Origin: Allopusillimonas lactea | GTDB lineage: Bacteria; Pseudomonadota; Gammaproteobacteria; Burkholderiales; Burkholderiaceae_B | Direction: 5' to 3' | Assembly (NCBI RefSeq): GCF_021653995.1 | Contig: NZ_JAJJOZ010000001.1 | Location: 775,397-839,396 of the forward strand | DNA length: 64,000 bases | Shown here: in pieces, positions 1 through 8,778 of the stretch | Layout of the letters: every line of letters starts with the position of its first letter | Position numbering within the stretch: the stretch's first letter is position 1 | Made by a program: the position numbers and the translations under genes | Notes under the pieces: generated by a model | Databases searched by the model: none | What the model saw: only the letters and a program-made list of their open reading frames with translations | Told to the model about the DNA's origin: nothing

Positions 1-71
1 GCCTTGTCACTGACGGCGGCGGGTTGCTGGTGATCGGAGAGATCGGATGGCTCGCCAGTAGTGGGCGACAT
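1..71 (-). CDS. Possible N-terminus of an unidentified protein, cut by the window edge
   Basis: An open frame starts at an ATG at position 71 on the minus strand and runs off the left edge after 23 complete codons (MSPTTGEPSDLSDHQQ...). It is polar and rich in Pro, Asp and Gln, as expected for a flexible N-terminus. It lies about 200 bases downstream of livF on the same strand, so it could be the next gene of that region. A GAGG sits 12 bases before the ATG, which is a poor ribosome binding site. Too little is visible to name a family, and chance cannot be excluded. Confidence 0.25.
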   Translation of the reverse strand, partial: MSPTTGEPSDLSDHQQPAAVSDK

Positions 72-268
72 TGTATGGGTACCTCGGCCTGTGCGCGGAC
101 CGAGGCCCGCGCGAAAATCAATATGGCTGGCGGCGCCATGGCGCGCCAGACCTATATCATACTTCGACAGCGCACACATCATTGCCCCAGCCAACACTGC
201 GCCGCTCGCCCCATACCCCTGCCCTAGATTCCGGTCATATACCGCTCCGGCCCACTACCGCTCGCCCC

Positions 269-973
269 CTACACCTTCACACCAAGATACTTCTCGATCA
301 CCGAACGGTCTTCCTGCAGCGCCTGCGGCGTACCCGAAAACACCATGTGACCGTTGTTGAGCAAATAGCAGCGATCCGCCAGCGATAGCGCTGCGCGCAC
401 GTTCTGCTCCACGATGACAATGGTATGCCCGCTGTCAGCCAGCTTGCGGCACACCTCGATCAGATCCTGCACAATCAGCGGCGCCAGCCCCTCGAATGGC
501 TCGTCCAGCATGATGATGCTGGCGTTGCGTATCATCGCTCGCGCGATCGCAAGCATCTGCTGCTCACCGCCCGAAAGCTGTTTGCCCCGATTGCGGCGCC
601 TTTCGGCCAGCCGCGGAAAGGTGTGATAGATCTCCTCGAGGCTGCGGGCAGGCCGCGCCGACATGGCCGCGAGCTGCAGATTTTCCTGCACCGTGATGGA
701 GCCAAAAATGCGCCGCTCCTCCGGCACCAACTGTATGCCACGCTGCGCAAGCTTGTAGGGCGGAAGGTGATGTACCTGCTCCCCCTTGTGGCGCACCACC
801 CCGCTCTTGGGCACAACCATACCCATCAGCGACTTGAGCGTCGTGCTTTTGCCCGCGCCATTGCGGCCCAGCAGCGCCACCACTTCGTTCTCTTCCACTC
901 GCATGGAAACATCGAACAGGATGTGCGAATCACCGTAGTAGCTGTTGATTTTTTCGACCTCAAGAAGGCTCAT
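269..973 (-). CDS. livF: LivF-type ABC transporter ATP-binding protein
   Basis: 234-residue ATPase of the branched-chain amino acid/amide/urea importer family, working at the cytoplasmic face of the inner membrane. The Walker A motif GRNGAGKST lies at residues 36-44, the signature LSGGEQQML at about 133-141, and Walker B IIMLDEP at about 153-159. The start was set at the ATG at 973 (MSLLEVEKINSYYG), which matches usual LivF N-termini; the frame is open upstream, but that part reads as junk. It overlaps the end of the upstream LivM-LivG fusion gene by 14 bases, so translation is probably coupled. It supplies the second nucleotide-binding domain of the transporter, the first being fused to LivM. 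The substrate cannot be read from the sequence. Confidence 0.9.
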   Translation of the reverse strand: MSLLEVEKINSYYGDSHILFDVSMRVEENEVVALLGRNGAGKSTTLKSLMGMVVPKSGVVRHKGEQVHHLPPYKLAQRGIQLVPEERRIFGSITVQENLQLAAMSARPARSLEEIYHTFPRLAERRRNRGKQLSGGEQQMLAIARAMIRNASIIMLDEPFEGLAPLIVQDLIEVCRKLADSGHTIVIVEQNVRAALSLADRCYLLNNGHMVFSGTPQALQEDRSVIEKYLGVKV

Positions 974-2891
974 GTTCGTCCATCCCACCGAGATAGGCAG
1001 TACGCACTGCCGGGTTGGCCCGGATGTCGTCCGGGCTTCCTTCCGCCAGCAAGCGGCCTTCGTACAACACGGTAATACGCTCGGCCAGCTCGAACATCGC
1101 ATCCATATCATGTTCCACGATCACCATGCTGCGGCCATTACGGATCGACTTGAGCAGCGCCACGACATGCACCCGCTCCTCGGGCCCCAGGCCGGCAAGC
1201 GGCTCGTCGAACAGCAGCACATTCGCGCCTGTCGCCAGTGCCAACCCAATTTCCAGGCGCCGCTTCTCACCGTAGGAAAGCTCGGACACCCGGGTATCTG
1301 CCTGGCGCGTCAGGTCAACCAGCGCGATCGCGGCGTTGACTTGCTCATCCAGTTCATGCGAATGATGCAGGCTGCGCAACATATCAAGCCGAAAGCGGCC
1401 GCGACTGCGGGCCAGTACCGGAATCATCACGTTCTGACGCACGGTCAGCGCCTCGAACAATTGATTGATCTGGTAGCTCTTGCTCATGCCAAGCTGGCAC
1501 ACATTGGTCACGCCGATCCCGGTAATATCGCGGCCACGGAAAAACACCCGCCCCGACGTGGTTTCCAGCTCGCCAGCCAGCATCGCGAAAAAGGTCGACT
1601 TACCCGCGCCATTGGGCCCGATAACACCGCGCAGTTCTCCTTCCGCAAGTGAAAAGGTGACGTCCGACACCGCCGTCAGCCCACCATACTGCTTGGTAAT
1701 GCCGCGCGCCTCCAGCACCGGCGCTTGGCGTCCGCCGCCGTCGATGGGAGCGACAATGGCCAGTTCGGCAATAGCCCTGTTGTCGGCCTCACGATCAACG
1801 TCAACTGCCGACCGCCCGCGGCGCCTGAACAGATCGAGACAGGCGCCAGCCACACCGTGCCGGAAGGCCGTGACCAAGATCACGAATACGATGCCTAGGA
1901 TCAGCTTCCAGTGGGCGCCGATGGCGGCAACCTGCTGCAGGCCGTCGTACAAATACAGCCATATCGTCGCGCCAAGCACCGGCCCGAGCAGCGTGCCCGC
2001 ACCGCCCATCACCGTCTGTATCACCAGTTGCGCCGACGTATCCAACGAAAATGCATCCGGTGGCATATAAGATTGGAACATCCCCAGCAGGCCGCCAGCC
2101 AGTCCGCCATACGCTGCAGCGATCACAAACACTGTCAGCTTGTAGCCGTTGATGGCATGGCCCAGCGCCAAGGCACGGCGCGGGTTGCCTCGAATCGCCT
2201 TGAGCACGGCACCGAAAGGCGAGCGCACAATGCGGCGGGCAATGAGATAGCCAACAAAGAAAAAGAAGGCGACGAACCAGTACATGGGCCAACCACTGCT
2301 AATGTGAATCGTCGTGAAGCCCAGCGCGATTTCCGGCGGCGGCACGCCTGCGATCCCGTTCTCCCCACCGGTATATTCCTTGAAGGCGGAGTTTTCGAGA
2401 AAGTAGAACATCTCGCCAAATGCCAGGGTGCTCATGGCAAAGTAGATGCCTGTACGCCGAAGCGTCAAATAGCCAATGACCAACCCCGCCAGCGCGGCCA
2501 CAGCGGTGCCGATCAGCAAGGCCAGCAGCATATGCGGCACAATGCCCGACGTCAGCAGGTAGGCCGCCACAAAGCCACCCGTGCCGAAAAATGCCGCCTG
2601 CCCGAAAGACAGTAGCCCGGTATAACCGAACAGCAGATCGAAACCCAGGCCAAACAGGCCCCAGATCAGGATGCGCGTGAGCAGATCGGCACTCATGCCC
2701 AGATGCGGAAGCACGAACGGTGCGGCCAAGAGGAACATGCCCACCACCATTTCGGGCACACGCCGGTTCAAGCCAGTTGGCATGCGTGCACCAGCGTGCG
2801 GCGCGGCATGCAAGGATGTGCGTGATGGTTCGCGCGGCTGTGCATGCGGTGCGATCTGCCCCGATGCCTGTGTCGATGTCTGTGTATTCAT
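960..2891 (-). CDS. Fused LivM permease and LivG ATPase of a branched-chain/amide ABC importer
   Basis: 643-residue protein joining two subunits that are usually separate. Residues 1-50 are a polar, Ala/His/Pro-rich N-terminus. About 50-350 is a LivM-type permease with many hydrophobic segments and the family's GYTGLLSFGQAAFFGTGGF region. A linker rich in charged residues covers about 350-385. From about 390 to the end is a LivG-type ATPase with Walker A GPNGAGKST, signature LSYGEKRRLE and Walker B NVLLFDEP. There is no stop or frame change in the linker, so the fusion is real in this sequence. It overlaps livH by ATGA at 2888-2891. Such fused permease/ATPase proteins are known in this transporter family. 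Confidence 0.92.
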   Translation of the reverse strand: MNTQTSTQASGQIAPHAQPREPSRTSLHAAPHAGARMPTGLNRRVPEMVVGMFLLAAPFVLPHLGMSADLLTRILIWGLFGLGFDLLFGYTGLLSFGQAAFFGTGGFVAAYLLTSGIVPHMLLALLIGTAVAALAGLVIGYLTLRRTGIYFAMSTLAFGEMFYFLENSAFKEYTGGENGIAGVPPPEIALGFTTIHISSGWPMYWFVAFFFFVGYLIARRIVRSPFGAVLKAIRGNPRRALALGHAINGYKLTVFVIAAAYGGLAGGLLGMFQSYMPPDAFSLDTSAQLVIQTVMGGAGTLLGPVLGATIWLYLYDGLQQVAAIGAHWKLILGIVFVILVTAFRHGVAGACLDLFRRRGRSAVDVDREADNRAIAELAIVAPIDGGGRQAPVLEARGITKQYGGLTAVSDVTFSLAEGELRGVIGPNGAGKSTFFAMLAGELETTSGRVFFRGRDITGIGVTNVCQLGMSKSYQINQLFEALTVRQNVMIPVLARSRGRFRLDMLRSLHHSHELDEQVNAAIALVDLTRQADTRVSELSYGEKRRLEIGLALATGANVLLFDEPLAGLGPEERVHVVALLKSIRNGRSMVIVEHDMDAMFELAERITVLYEGRLLAEGSPDDIRANPAVRTAYLGGMDEHEPS

Positions 2892-3763
2892 TCTCTGCCC
2901 TCCTGCCCCATCAGCCCTTGTGGCCGCAGAATCAACACCAGCGCCATCACGACAAAAAGCATGACATGGGAATACGCGGGATTGAACATGGAAGTAAGAC
3001 TCAGGATTTCCCCAGCAATAATCCCGCCGATGATCGCCCCCGGGAAGGATCCCACGCCGCCGATGACCACCACTACAAAAGAATCCACAAGTACGCGATG
3101 GCCCATGTCAGGCGACAGGGTGACAATGGGTGAATCGATCACCCCCGCATAGCCCGCCGCCATAGCGCCGATGCCAAACACCAGCAAAAACGTGCGTTTG
3201 ACGTTAATGCCCAGCACATTCACCATCTGGGCATCCTCGATGCCGGCGCGCACGATCAAGCCGAGGCTGGTGCGGTAAAGCACGAAATACAGCATAGCCA
3301 GCGTGGCCGCGGCAATGCCCAGTGCCTGCAGCCGGTAAAGCGGGTACACCAGCGTGCCGATCCGGGCAATGCCCTGGCCCCAATCGGGTGTCGGCACCGA
3401 CAGGCTGATCCCGCCGAAAATCGACCGGACAATCTCCACCAGAATGATGCCTATGCCAAAAGTGACCAAAATCTGATCTTCCGGCGGACGGCTGTAATAC
3501 ATGCGCATCAGGCCGCGCTCGATGATCAGGCCCGCAACCAGCGATACCGCCGAACCGACCGCAATCGCAACGAGAAATGACTCTGTATAGCTGTAGGCCG
3601 TATAGCCGGCGTACGCTCCCACCACCAGCAATGCGCCATGGGCAAAATTCACCACGCCCAGCGTGCCGTAAATGATAGTCAGGCCGGTGCTGATGAGCGC
3701 AAGCAGCAAACCCATCGCAAGGCCGTTGAACAACTGTGAAAGAAACAGCGACATGCTAGGCAT
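2888..3763 (-). CDS. livH: LivH-type ABC transporter permease
   Basis: 291-residue integral membrane permease of the branched-chain amino acid/amide importer. The N-terminus MPSMSLFLSQLFNGLAMG and the following GLTIIYGTLGVVNFAHG segment are typical of LivH. The frame is open further upstream, but the start at 3763 is preceded by a near-perfect ribosome binding site, AGGAGG, five bases away, which decides the start. It pairs with the LivM half of the next gene to form the membrane channel, and its stop overlaps the start of that gene (ATGA). It follows the receptor gene after a gap of about 140 bases that holds a perfect 24-base palindrome. Confidence 0.92.
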   Translation of the reverse strand: MPSMSLFLSQLFNGLAMGLLLALISTGLTIIYGTLGVVNFAHGALLVVGAYAGYTAYSYTESFLVAIAVGSAVSLVAGLIIERGLMRMYYSRPPEDQILVTFGIGIILVEIVRSIFGGISLSVPTPDWGQGIARIGTLVYPLYRLQALGIAAATLAMLYFVLYRTSLGLIVRAGIEDAQMVNVLGINVKRTFLLVFGIGAMAAGYAGVIDSPIVTLSPDMGHRVLVDSFVVVVIGGVGSFPGAIIGGIIAGEILSLTSMFNPAYSHVMLFVVMALVLILRPQGLMGQEGRE

Positions 3764-3866
3764 GTATACCTCCTCATGATGCCGGTGGGCGTTTTGCCTT
3801 AACCCGGAGCGGCGCCGCGCGCACGCCGCATACGGCACCACCGCGCGGAAATGAACGGGTACGGGC

Positions 3867-3890
3867 GGGAATGCGTCACGACGCATTCCC
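3867..3890 (-). other. Perfect 24-base palindrome between receptor gene and livH
   Basis: Two 11-base arms (GGGAATGCGTC / GACGCATTCCC) are separated by only two bases, 16 bases beyond the stop of the receptor gene. There is no following U-run, so it is not a standard terminator. Stem-loops between receptor and permease genes often protect the receptor mRNA and lower expression of the distal genes. That role is inferred here from position only. Confidence 0.5.
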
Positions 3891-3906
3891 CGTCCCCCGC
3901 GAAGCA

Positions 3907-5280
3907 TCAGGTATAAGGACCCAGCTTGCAGCCGAGCAGGCCGACTTCCGGCAGCGCCGCCTTGCCATCAACCACTTCGATCACTTCAAAGTAATCATCC
4001 TCGTTCTTCATGTCGGCCTTTTTCTTGCCGCGCACAATGGGGAAGTTGATAATGCCCTGGTGATCCTCCGCCCGGAAGCTGACGGGCCCGATCAGCCCTT
4101 CCCGCACCTCCCCCGCCTCATAGGCCTTGATCACATCGGGCGGGTAGAACGAACCCGCACGTTCGCAGGCGTCTGCCCAGAGCACGGTGGTGAGATAGGC
4201 GATATAGGCGGAGTCGCGGGGCTTGGCCTTGTACTTCTTCTCGAAGGCAGTGACGAAGTCCTTGGCGTTCGGGTATTTATCCTGCAGCGTCCACCAGAAG
4301 CCCGTTGCGGCATACACACCCTGCATGATGTCGGCGCCGATTTCCTTTTCCAGGAACGCCGACATATAAGGAACCACGATATTCATCTTATCGAGCAGGC
4401 CGAACTGCTTGGCCTGCTTGATCGAGTTGGCCGCATCGGCGCCGTAGGCGATTACGACCAGCGTGTCGGCCCCGCTATTCGCAATATTGATGAGGAAGGA
4501 GCTGTAGTCCTTGGCACCGAGGGGGTGAACCTGCTTGTCCACTGTCTTCCAGCCTTCTTTCTCCGTGAACTCCTTCATGGAATCGAAAGTGGTGTGGCCA
4601 TAGGTGTAGTCTGGAACCAGGTAGACTGCCTTGCGATCCTTGCCCAGGTTCTTGGCCAGGACCGGCGCAATCGCCTTGCACGCCGTGTAGGCAAAGTAAC
4701 AAAGCCGGAAGCCATAGCGTTGGCAGTCGACGCCCGTGGTTTCGTTGGAGCCACTGATCGCAGGCAGATAAATCGTACGTTCGCGGTCGCACACCTTCTG
4801 CAGCGCAATAGCCACCGCGCTGCTCGTGCTGCCCGACACCAGCATTGCCTTGTTGTCGTGAATAAAGCGGCTGGCGGCCTGCACGGCGGTATTGGGCTTT
4901 GTTTCCGCATCCGACACACCGATCTTGATGGTCTTTCCCAACACGCCTTTTTTTGTCAGCGGGGAAATCTTCTTGACCTCCTCGGCGCCGGCATTCAACT
5001 GCTCCACGGCCAATTCATAACCCTTGCGCTGGTCCGCGCCTTGCGCTGAATACGGTCCCGTCAGATCCAGCGTCAGGCCAATGAAGACCGAGTCGCCTTC
5101 CGTACCTGCGGGGTAGTTTCCAATGGGCTTCTTTTCTTCGGCGGCATGCGCCGGCGTACCGAGCATCGTCGCGCCGGCCGCCCCGGCTACGCCCAACGCG
5201 CCGAGCTTGAGCATCGTACGCCGATCCAGCGCACTCGATTGCACGGCCGCATGCTGGCCGGCGGTTTTACTGTCGTCCAT
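3907..5280 (-). CDS. Periplasmic substrate-binding protein of the Liv/amide-type ABC importer (Tat-exported)
   Basis: 457-residue type I periplasmic binding protein. The N-terminus has a twin-arginine pattern (DRRTMLKLG, about residues 20-28), then a hydrophobic stretch and APAHA-like cleavage near residue 47 (TPAHA-A), indicating Tat export of a folded protein. The mature part begins with GDSVFIGLTLDLTGPYSAQG, the usual opening of LivJ/UrtA/amide-binding proteins. GGAGA lies about eight bases before the ATG. It is the first gene of the four-gene importer operon. The family binds branched-chain amino acids, urea, short amides or aromatic acids; nothing seen here decides among these, and the regulator is not in the window. 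Confidence 0.88.
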   Translation of the reverse strand: MDDSKTAGQHAAVQSSALDRRTMLKLGALGVAGAAGATMLGTPAHAAEEKKPIGNYPAGTEGDSVFIGLTLDLTGPYSAQGADQRKGYELAVEQLNAGAEEVKKISPLTKKGVLGKTIKIGVSDAETKPNTAVQAASRFIHDNKAMLVSGSTSSAVAIALQKVCDRERTIYLPAISGSNETTGVDCQRYGFRLCYFAYTACKAIAPVLAKNLGKDRKAVYLVPDYTYGHTTFDSMKEFTEKEGWKTVDKQVHPLGAKDYSSFLINIANSGADTLVVIAYGADAANSIKQAKQFGLLDKMNIVVPYMSAFLEKEIGADIMQGVYAATGFWWTLQDKYPNAKDFVTAFEKKYKAKPRDSAYIAYLTTVLWADACERAGSFYPPDVIKAYEAGEVREGLIGPVSFRAEDHQGIINFPIVRGKKKADMKNEDDYFEVIEVVDGKAALPEVGLLGCKLGPYT

Positions 5281-5345
5281 CCCTGTCTCCTTTGTATACC
5301 TGCTTATTGGGTGAGGTACTGCTCAGGCGCCGCCTGATTTTTATC

Positions 5346-5360
5346 GATGCTTCAAGCATC
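5346..5360. promoter_or_regulatory. 15-base perfect palindrome upstream of the Liv-type importer operon
   Basis: GATGCTT-C-AAGCATC is a perfect inverted repeat about 65 bases upstream of the receptor gene start, within a 281-base AT-richer gap (5281-5561). The same gap has two ACTTACG repeats near 5391-5409 and two TTTGCAAT repeats near 5473 and 5506. This is a candidate operator for the importer operon. I could not place a convincing promoter. Confidence 0.35.
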
Positions 5361-5561
5361 AGGTCCGACATGCAAAAAATACGATTTGAAACTTACGCAA
5401 AACTTACGTTAGCCCCGACGCCCGCTGATTCTGCCCAAGGTACCCAGAAAAACTGAAAATCAGAGGCGAGGCCTTTGCAATCTCTTGCGAAATAAGCCAA
5501 AATGATTTGCAATACAACTTACAATCTATATCTGTAGGCGCATTTCTGTAACAAACCACAG

Positions 5562-6089
5562 ATGTCGTGTATGCAATCGAGCCTTCTCCTCATGCACACC
5601 CTTCTTCGCGCCGCCTTCGCTCTTGCAATGGCGCTCGTCGGATCCGTCGGGCAGGCCCATGCAACCGCTCCCGCCACGTGGCCGCCAAGCCCATCGCGGA
5701 TGGAGTTGGCCACCCCCTACGGGCGGCTGCATGTCGCCAGCAGTGAATACATCTATGAGTCGCGGCTGCTGCTCGATGACGATGAGATTTCGCCGGCGAT
5801 ACGCGGCCTGCTGAATATTTCCTACGCCTTCAAACGAGCCAACGCGCTCATTGCTCTGGTATCCATCAATAGCGGCAGCCCGCTGTGCCCCATTACTTAT
5901 CGCTGGATTGTCCTGGACGAAGCCGGGCACACGGTATCGCCCGAATTCGGTTCCTGTTCGGAAAACATTGCTGTATCGGCCTCAAACCGCAAACTCACGC
6001 TGCGTACCCCCAGTTCGAAAAAGCCGGATAAAATCGACGTTTATACGTATGACGGCAAAACCGTAAAACGCTCGACGACCTCCCGCTAA
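5562..6089 (+). CDS. Exported protein of unknown function
   Basis: 175-residue protein with a hydrophobic N-terminal segment (about residues 8-33, ending AHATA), which looks like a Sec signal peptide. The mature part has two Cys residues (in SPLCPITYRW and FGSCSENI) that could form a disulfide, and a C-terminus rich in Lys, Thr and Ser. I do not recognise the family. No good ribosome binding site precedes the first ATG; the later Met codons at residues 4 and 11 would still leave a signal peptide. It is followed 22 bases later by a second small unknown gene and then a cytochrome b561, possibly one transcription unit. Confidence 0.6.
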   Translation: MSCMQSSLLLMHTLLRAAFALAMALVGSVGQAHATAPATWPPSPSRMELATPYGRLHVASSEYIYESRLLLDDDEISPAIRGLLNISYAFKRANALIALVSINSGSPLCPITYRWIVLDEAGHTVSPEFGSCSENIAVSASNRKLTLRTPSSKKPDKIDVYTYDGKTVKRSTTSR

Positions 6090-6111
6090 CGCCATTGGGT
6101 AGACCGCCGTT

Positions 6112-6510
6112 TTGACATCCACTACCGATACGCCCGGCAACCCGGGCCAACCCACCAAACCTGAAGCCAGGCCTTGGGGTTTTCTGCATCCCGAATGCCA
6201 CGGCCGCAACGCGCTGTTGTTCTTTAGCTGGGATCTGGCCCGGGCAATCGAAGAGCAGTTCGCCCAGCACCCATCATCTACGCTCGAATACCGCGTCGCC
6301 CAGGCGCAACAGGCCGTAGACCGCCTGCTCAAGCAGTACGTGGAGATCCAGGCCTACCCCGACGCCTTCGACGGCCAAAGCATCACGCTCACGCTTCAGA
6401 CCGATCCCGATCACCCGGATACACCCGTGCTTGCGCTGCAGACATCGCCACACCTCGAACAACTCATTCTTGAGGTACAGGCCGAGCAAACGCCGCGCAG
6501 CGTGAACTAG
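6112..6510 (+). CDS. Small cytosolic protein of unknown function (TTG start)
   Basis: 132-residue acidic protein without signal peptide or membrane segment. The frame opens at a stop codon at 6100-6102, and the only plausible start before the conserved-looking part is TTG at 6112. The N-terminal 20 residues are Pro/Thr/Gly rich; the rest (WGFLHPECHGRNALLFFSWDLARAIEEQ and a helical stretch with YRVAQAQQAVDRLLKQY) looks folded. I do not recognise the family. It sits eight bases before the cytochrome b561 gene and may be co-expressed with it. Confidence 0.55.
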   Translation: MTSTTDTPGNPGQPTKPEARPWGFLHPECHGRNALLFFSWDLARAIEEQFAQHPSSTLEYRVAQAQQAVDRLLKQYVEIQAYPDAFDGQSITLTLQTDPDHPDTPVLALQTSPHLEQLILEVQAEQTPRSVN

Positions 6511-6517
6511 CCCGCGC

Positions 6518-7210
6518 ATGAATACCTCCTCAGTCTCAATAAAGGTCTGGGATCTTCCCACCCGCCTCTTCCACTGGTCTCTCGCTATCTGCGTCACTGG
6601 CGCCTACGTCACCGTCAAGGCTGGCGGCCTTTGGATGGACTGGCATACACGATTCGGCCTGGCGGTGTTCGCACTTCTGCTGTTTCGCATCGTGTGGGGC
6701 TTCGCCGGTCCGCGCTATGCACGCTTTGGCCATTTCGTGCGCGGCCCACGCATCCTGGCCGGCTATCTGCGCGGCACCATCCGCCATCGTGTTGGGCACA
6801 ACCCGCTGGGCGCATGGTCCGTGGTGGCGCTCCTTGCCGTGCTCGCCGTACAAGTAGGCAGCGGCTTATTTGCCGACGATGACATCATGACCACCGGCCC
6901 ACTGGCGTACCTGAATGGGGCGTGGTCGGGCAAGCTGACCTGGCTGCACAATGCCAACGAGGTTCTCATTCTCGCGCTACTGGCATTGCACGTCTGTGCG
7001 GTTGCCTGGTACCAATGGCGCGGCAAGAACCTGGTCGGCCCCATGATCCATGGCCGCACAAAGCTGCCCGCAATCGATGCACAGCACGCGCCCGACACCC
7101 GCGACACTGGGCTGGTACGCGCCGCAGCCGTGTTGCTTATCCTGGCTGCTGCGGCATTGGCATGGTGGCTGACAACGCTGGCGCCGTCGGGCGGCAGTTC
7201 CTTCATGTAG
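6518..7210 (+). CDS. Cytochrome b561-family membrane protein
   Basis: 230-residue integral membrane protein with four main hydrophobic segments and the opening KVWDLPTRLFHWSLA typical of the b-type cytochromes of hydrogenases and of b561 proteins. Candidate haem-ligand histidines are in LFHWSL, MDWHTRFG, LTWLHNANE and LALHVCAV. A last hydrophobic stretch near the C-terminus is followed by a short tail. It would carry electrons in the inner membrane. A cytochrome c' gene lies 1.6 kb downstream beyond purB; in many proteobacteria the two types are direct neighbours, so they may be redox partners (inference). Confidence 0.82.
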   Translation: MNTSSVSIKVWDLPTRLFHWSLAICVTGAYVTVKAGGLWMDWHTRFGLAVFALLLFRIVWGFAGPRYARFGHFVRGPRILAGYLRGTIRHRVGHNPLGAWSVVALLAVLAVQVGSGLFADDDIMTTGPLAYLNGAWSGKLTWLHNANEVLILALLALHVCAVAWYQWRGKNLVGPMIHGRTKLPAIDAQHAPDTRDTGLVRAAAVLLILAAAALAWWLTTLAPSGGSSFM

Positions 7211-7316
7211 CCCTATCGCCGCACGTTCGCGGCGCCGCGTCCGCGGAGCTTCCAGCGCCGTCGCTCCGCCAGACCCGAATGGTAGAATGCAGCCTGTTCT
7301 CAATCGCTCGCACACC

Positions 7317-8693
7317 ATGAAAATCGCACCGCAGCCCAGCCATCTCAACGCCCTTTCCCCGCTAGACGGCCGTTACGCCGCCAAGGCCCAGCCCCTGCGC
7401 GAAACCCTCTCCGAAGCCGCTTTCATGGCGCACCGGGTCGAGGTCGAAGTCGCCTGGCTGATCGGCCTCTCCGATGCAGGCCTGCCCGAACTGCCCGCGT
7501 TTTCCGCCCAGGCACGAGCCGATCTCGCCGCGTTGGTCGAACAGTTCTCCGAAGCCGACGCCGCGCGCATCAAAGAAATCGAAAAAACCACCAACCACGA
7601 CGTCAAAGCGGTTGAATACTGGCTCAAGGAGCGCGTGGCCGGCAATGCCGAGCTCGCCGCCGCGGCGGAGTTCATTCACTTCGCCTGTACGTCCGAAGAC
7701 ATCAACAATACTTCGCACGCGCTCATGCTCAGCCGCGCCCGCGCCGGGTTCGTCGTGCCGCGCCTGAACGAATTGTGCCAACAGCTCAAGGGCATGGCGC
7801 GCCAGTACGCCGGCCAGCCCCTGCTTTCGCGCACACACGGCCAGCCGGCCAGCCCCACCACTGTGGGTAAAGAATTCGCCAACGTTGCCGCGCGTCTGGA
7901 GCGGGCCATCGCCGCCATTGAGGCCGTCCAGCCGCTGGCCAAAATGAACGGCGCCACCGGCAACTACAATGCGCACTTGTCCGCCTACCCCGAGGTCGAC
8001 TGGCCTGCCTTCAGCGCCAAGGTGCTGCAGGGCCTGGGCCTGGTGCAAAACCCCTACTCTATCCAGATCGAGCCGCACGACTGGATGGCCGCACTGTTCG
8101 ACGCCATCGCGCGCGCCAACACCATCGTGCTCGACCTGAACCGCGACATCTGGGGCTATATCTCGCTGGGCTACTTCAAGCAGCGCCTCAAAGAAGGCGA
8201 AGTTGGCTCGTCCACCATGCCGCACAAGGTAAACCCCATCGACTTCGAAAACTCCGAAGGCAATCTGGGCTTGGCCAATGCCATGCTGCGCCACTTGTCC
8301 GAAAAACTGCCTGTTTCGCGTTGGCAGCGCGACCTCACCGATTCCACCGTGCTGCGCAATCTGGGCGTAGCGCTGGGTTACTGCGCGGTGGCGTATGACG
8401 CCTGCCTGCGTGGCCTGGGCAAGCTGGAGCTCAACGCCGTCGCCATCGATGCCGACATCGACGCATGCTGGGAAGTGCTGGCCGAGCCCGTGCAAACGGT
8501 CATGCGCCGCTATGGCCTGCCGCAACCGTACGAGCAGCTCAAGGCGCTTACGCGCGGCAAGGGCATTACCCGCGAAGCCTTGGCCGAGTTCATCGCCGGT
8601 CTCAATCTTCCCGCGGAGCCCAAGGCCCGCCTGCAAGCCATGACGCCGCGCAGCTACATCGGCCTCGCCGCCGAGCTCGCCCGCAAGATCTAA
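7317..8693 (+). CDS. purB: Adenylosuccinate lyase
   Basis: 458-residue cytosolic enzyme of the fumarase/aspartase superfamily. It cleaves adenylosuccinate to AMP and SAICAR to AICAR, each releasing fumarate. The N-terminus LNALSPLDGRYAAKAQPLR and the signature GSSTMPHKVNPIDFENSEGN (starting near residue 297) are diagnostic of the long PurB form. The start at 7317 is preferred over an in-frame ATG at 7287, because TAGAAT at 7282-7287 resembles a -10 box and would place transcription start after the first ATG; neither has a clear ribosome binding site. It is followed by an imperfect stem (8703-8739), then the cytochrome c' gene. Confidence 0.95.
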   Translation: MKIAPQPSHLNALSPLDGRYAAKAQPLRETLSEAAFMAHRVEVEVAWLIGLSDAGLPELPAFSAQARADLAALVEQFSEADAARIKEIEKTTNHDVKAVEYWLKERVAGNAELAAAAEFIHFACTSEDINNTSHALMLSRARAGFVVPRLNELCQQLKGMARQYAGQPLLSRTHGQPASPTTVGKEFANVAARLERAIAAIEAVQPLAKMNGATGNYNAHLSAYPEVDWPAFSAKVLQGLGLVQNPYSIQIEPHDWMAALFDAIARANTIVLDLNRDIWGYISLGYFKQRLKEGEVGSSTMPHKVNPIDFENSEGNLGLANAMLRHLSEKLPVSRWQRDLTDSTVLRNLGVALGYCAVAYDACLRGLGKLELNAVAIDADIDACWEVLAEPVQTVMRRYGLPQPYEQLKALTRGKGITREALAEFIAGLNLPAEPKARLQAMTPRSYIGLAAELARKI

Positions 8694-8778
8694 CCTCGCC
8701 GTAGCCTGACTGGGTACGCGCCGCGCAACCCACCAGGCTGGCCTTAACGCCTTGCCCCAACCTCAGGAGTTCATCGTC

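Noticed and set aside
960..2891. LivM-LivG fusion as a sequencing frameshift
   Set aside because: The linker is long, polar and in frame without a lost stop signal; both halves are complete.
7362..8636. Long open frame opposite purB (424 codons, minus)
   Set aside because: GC-rich third-position shadow of purB with low-complexity translation; purB carries clear family motifs.
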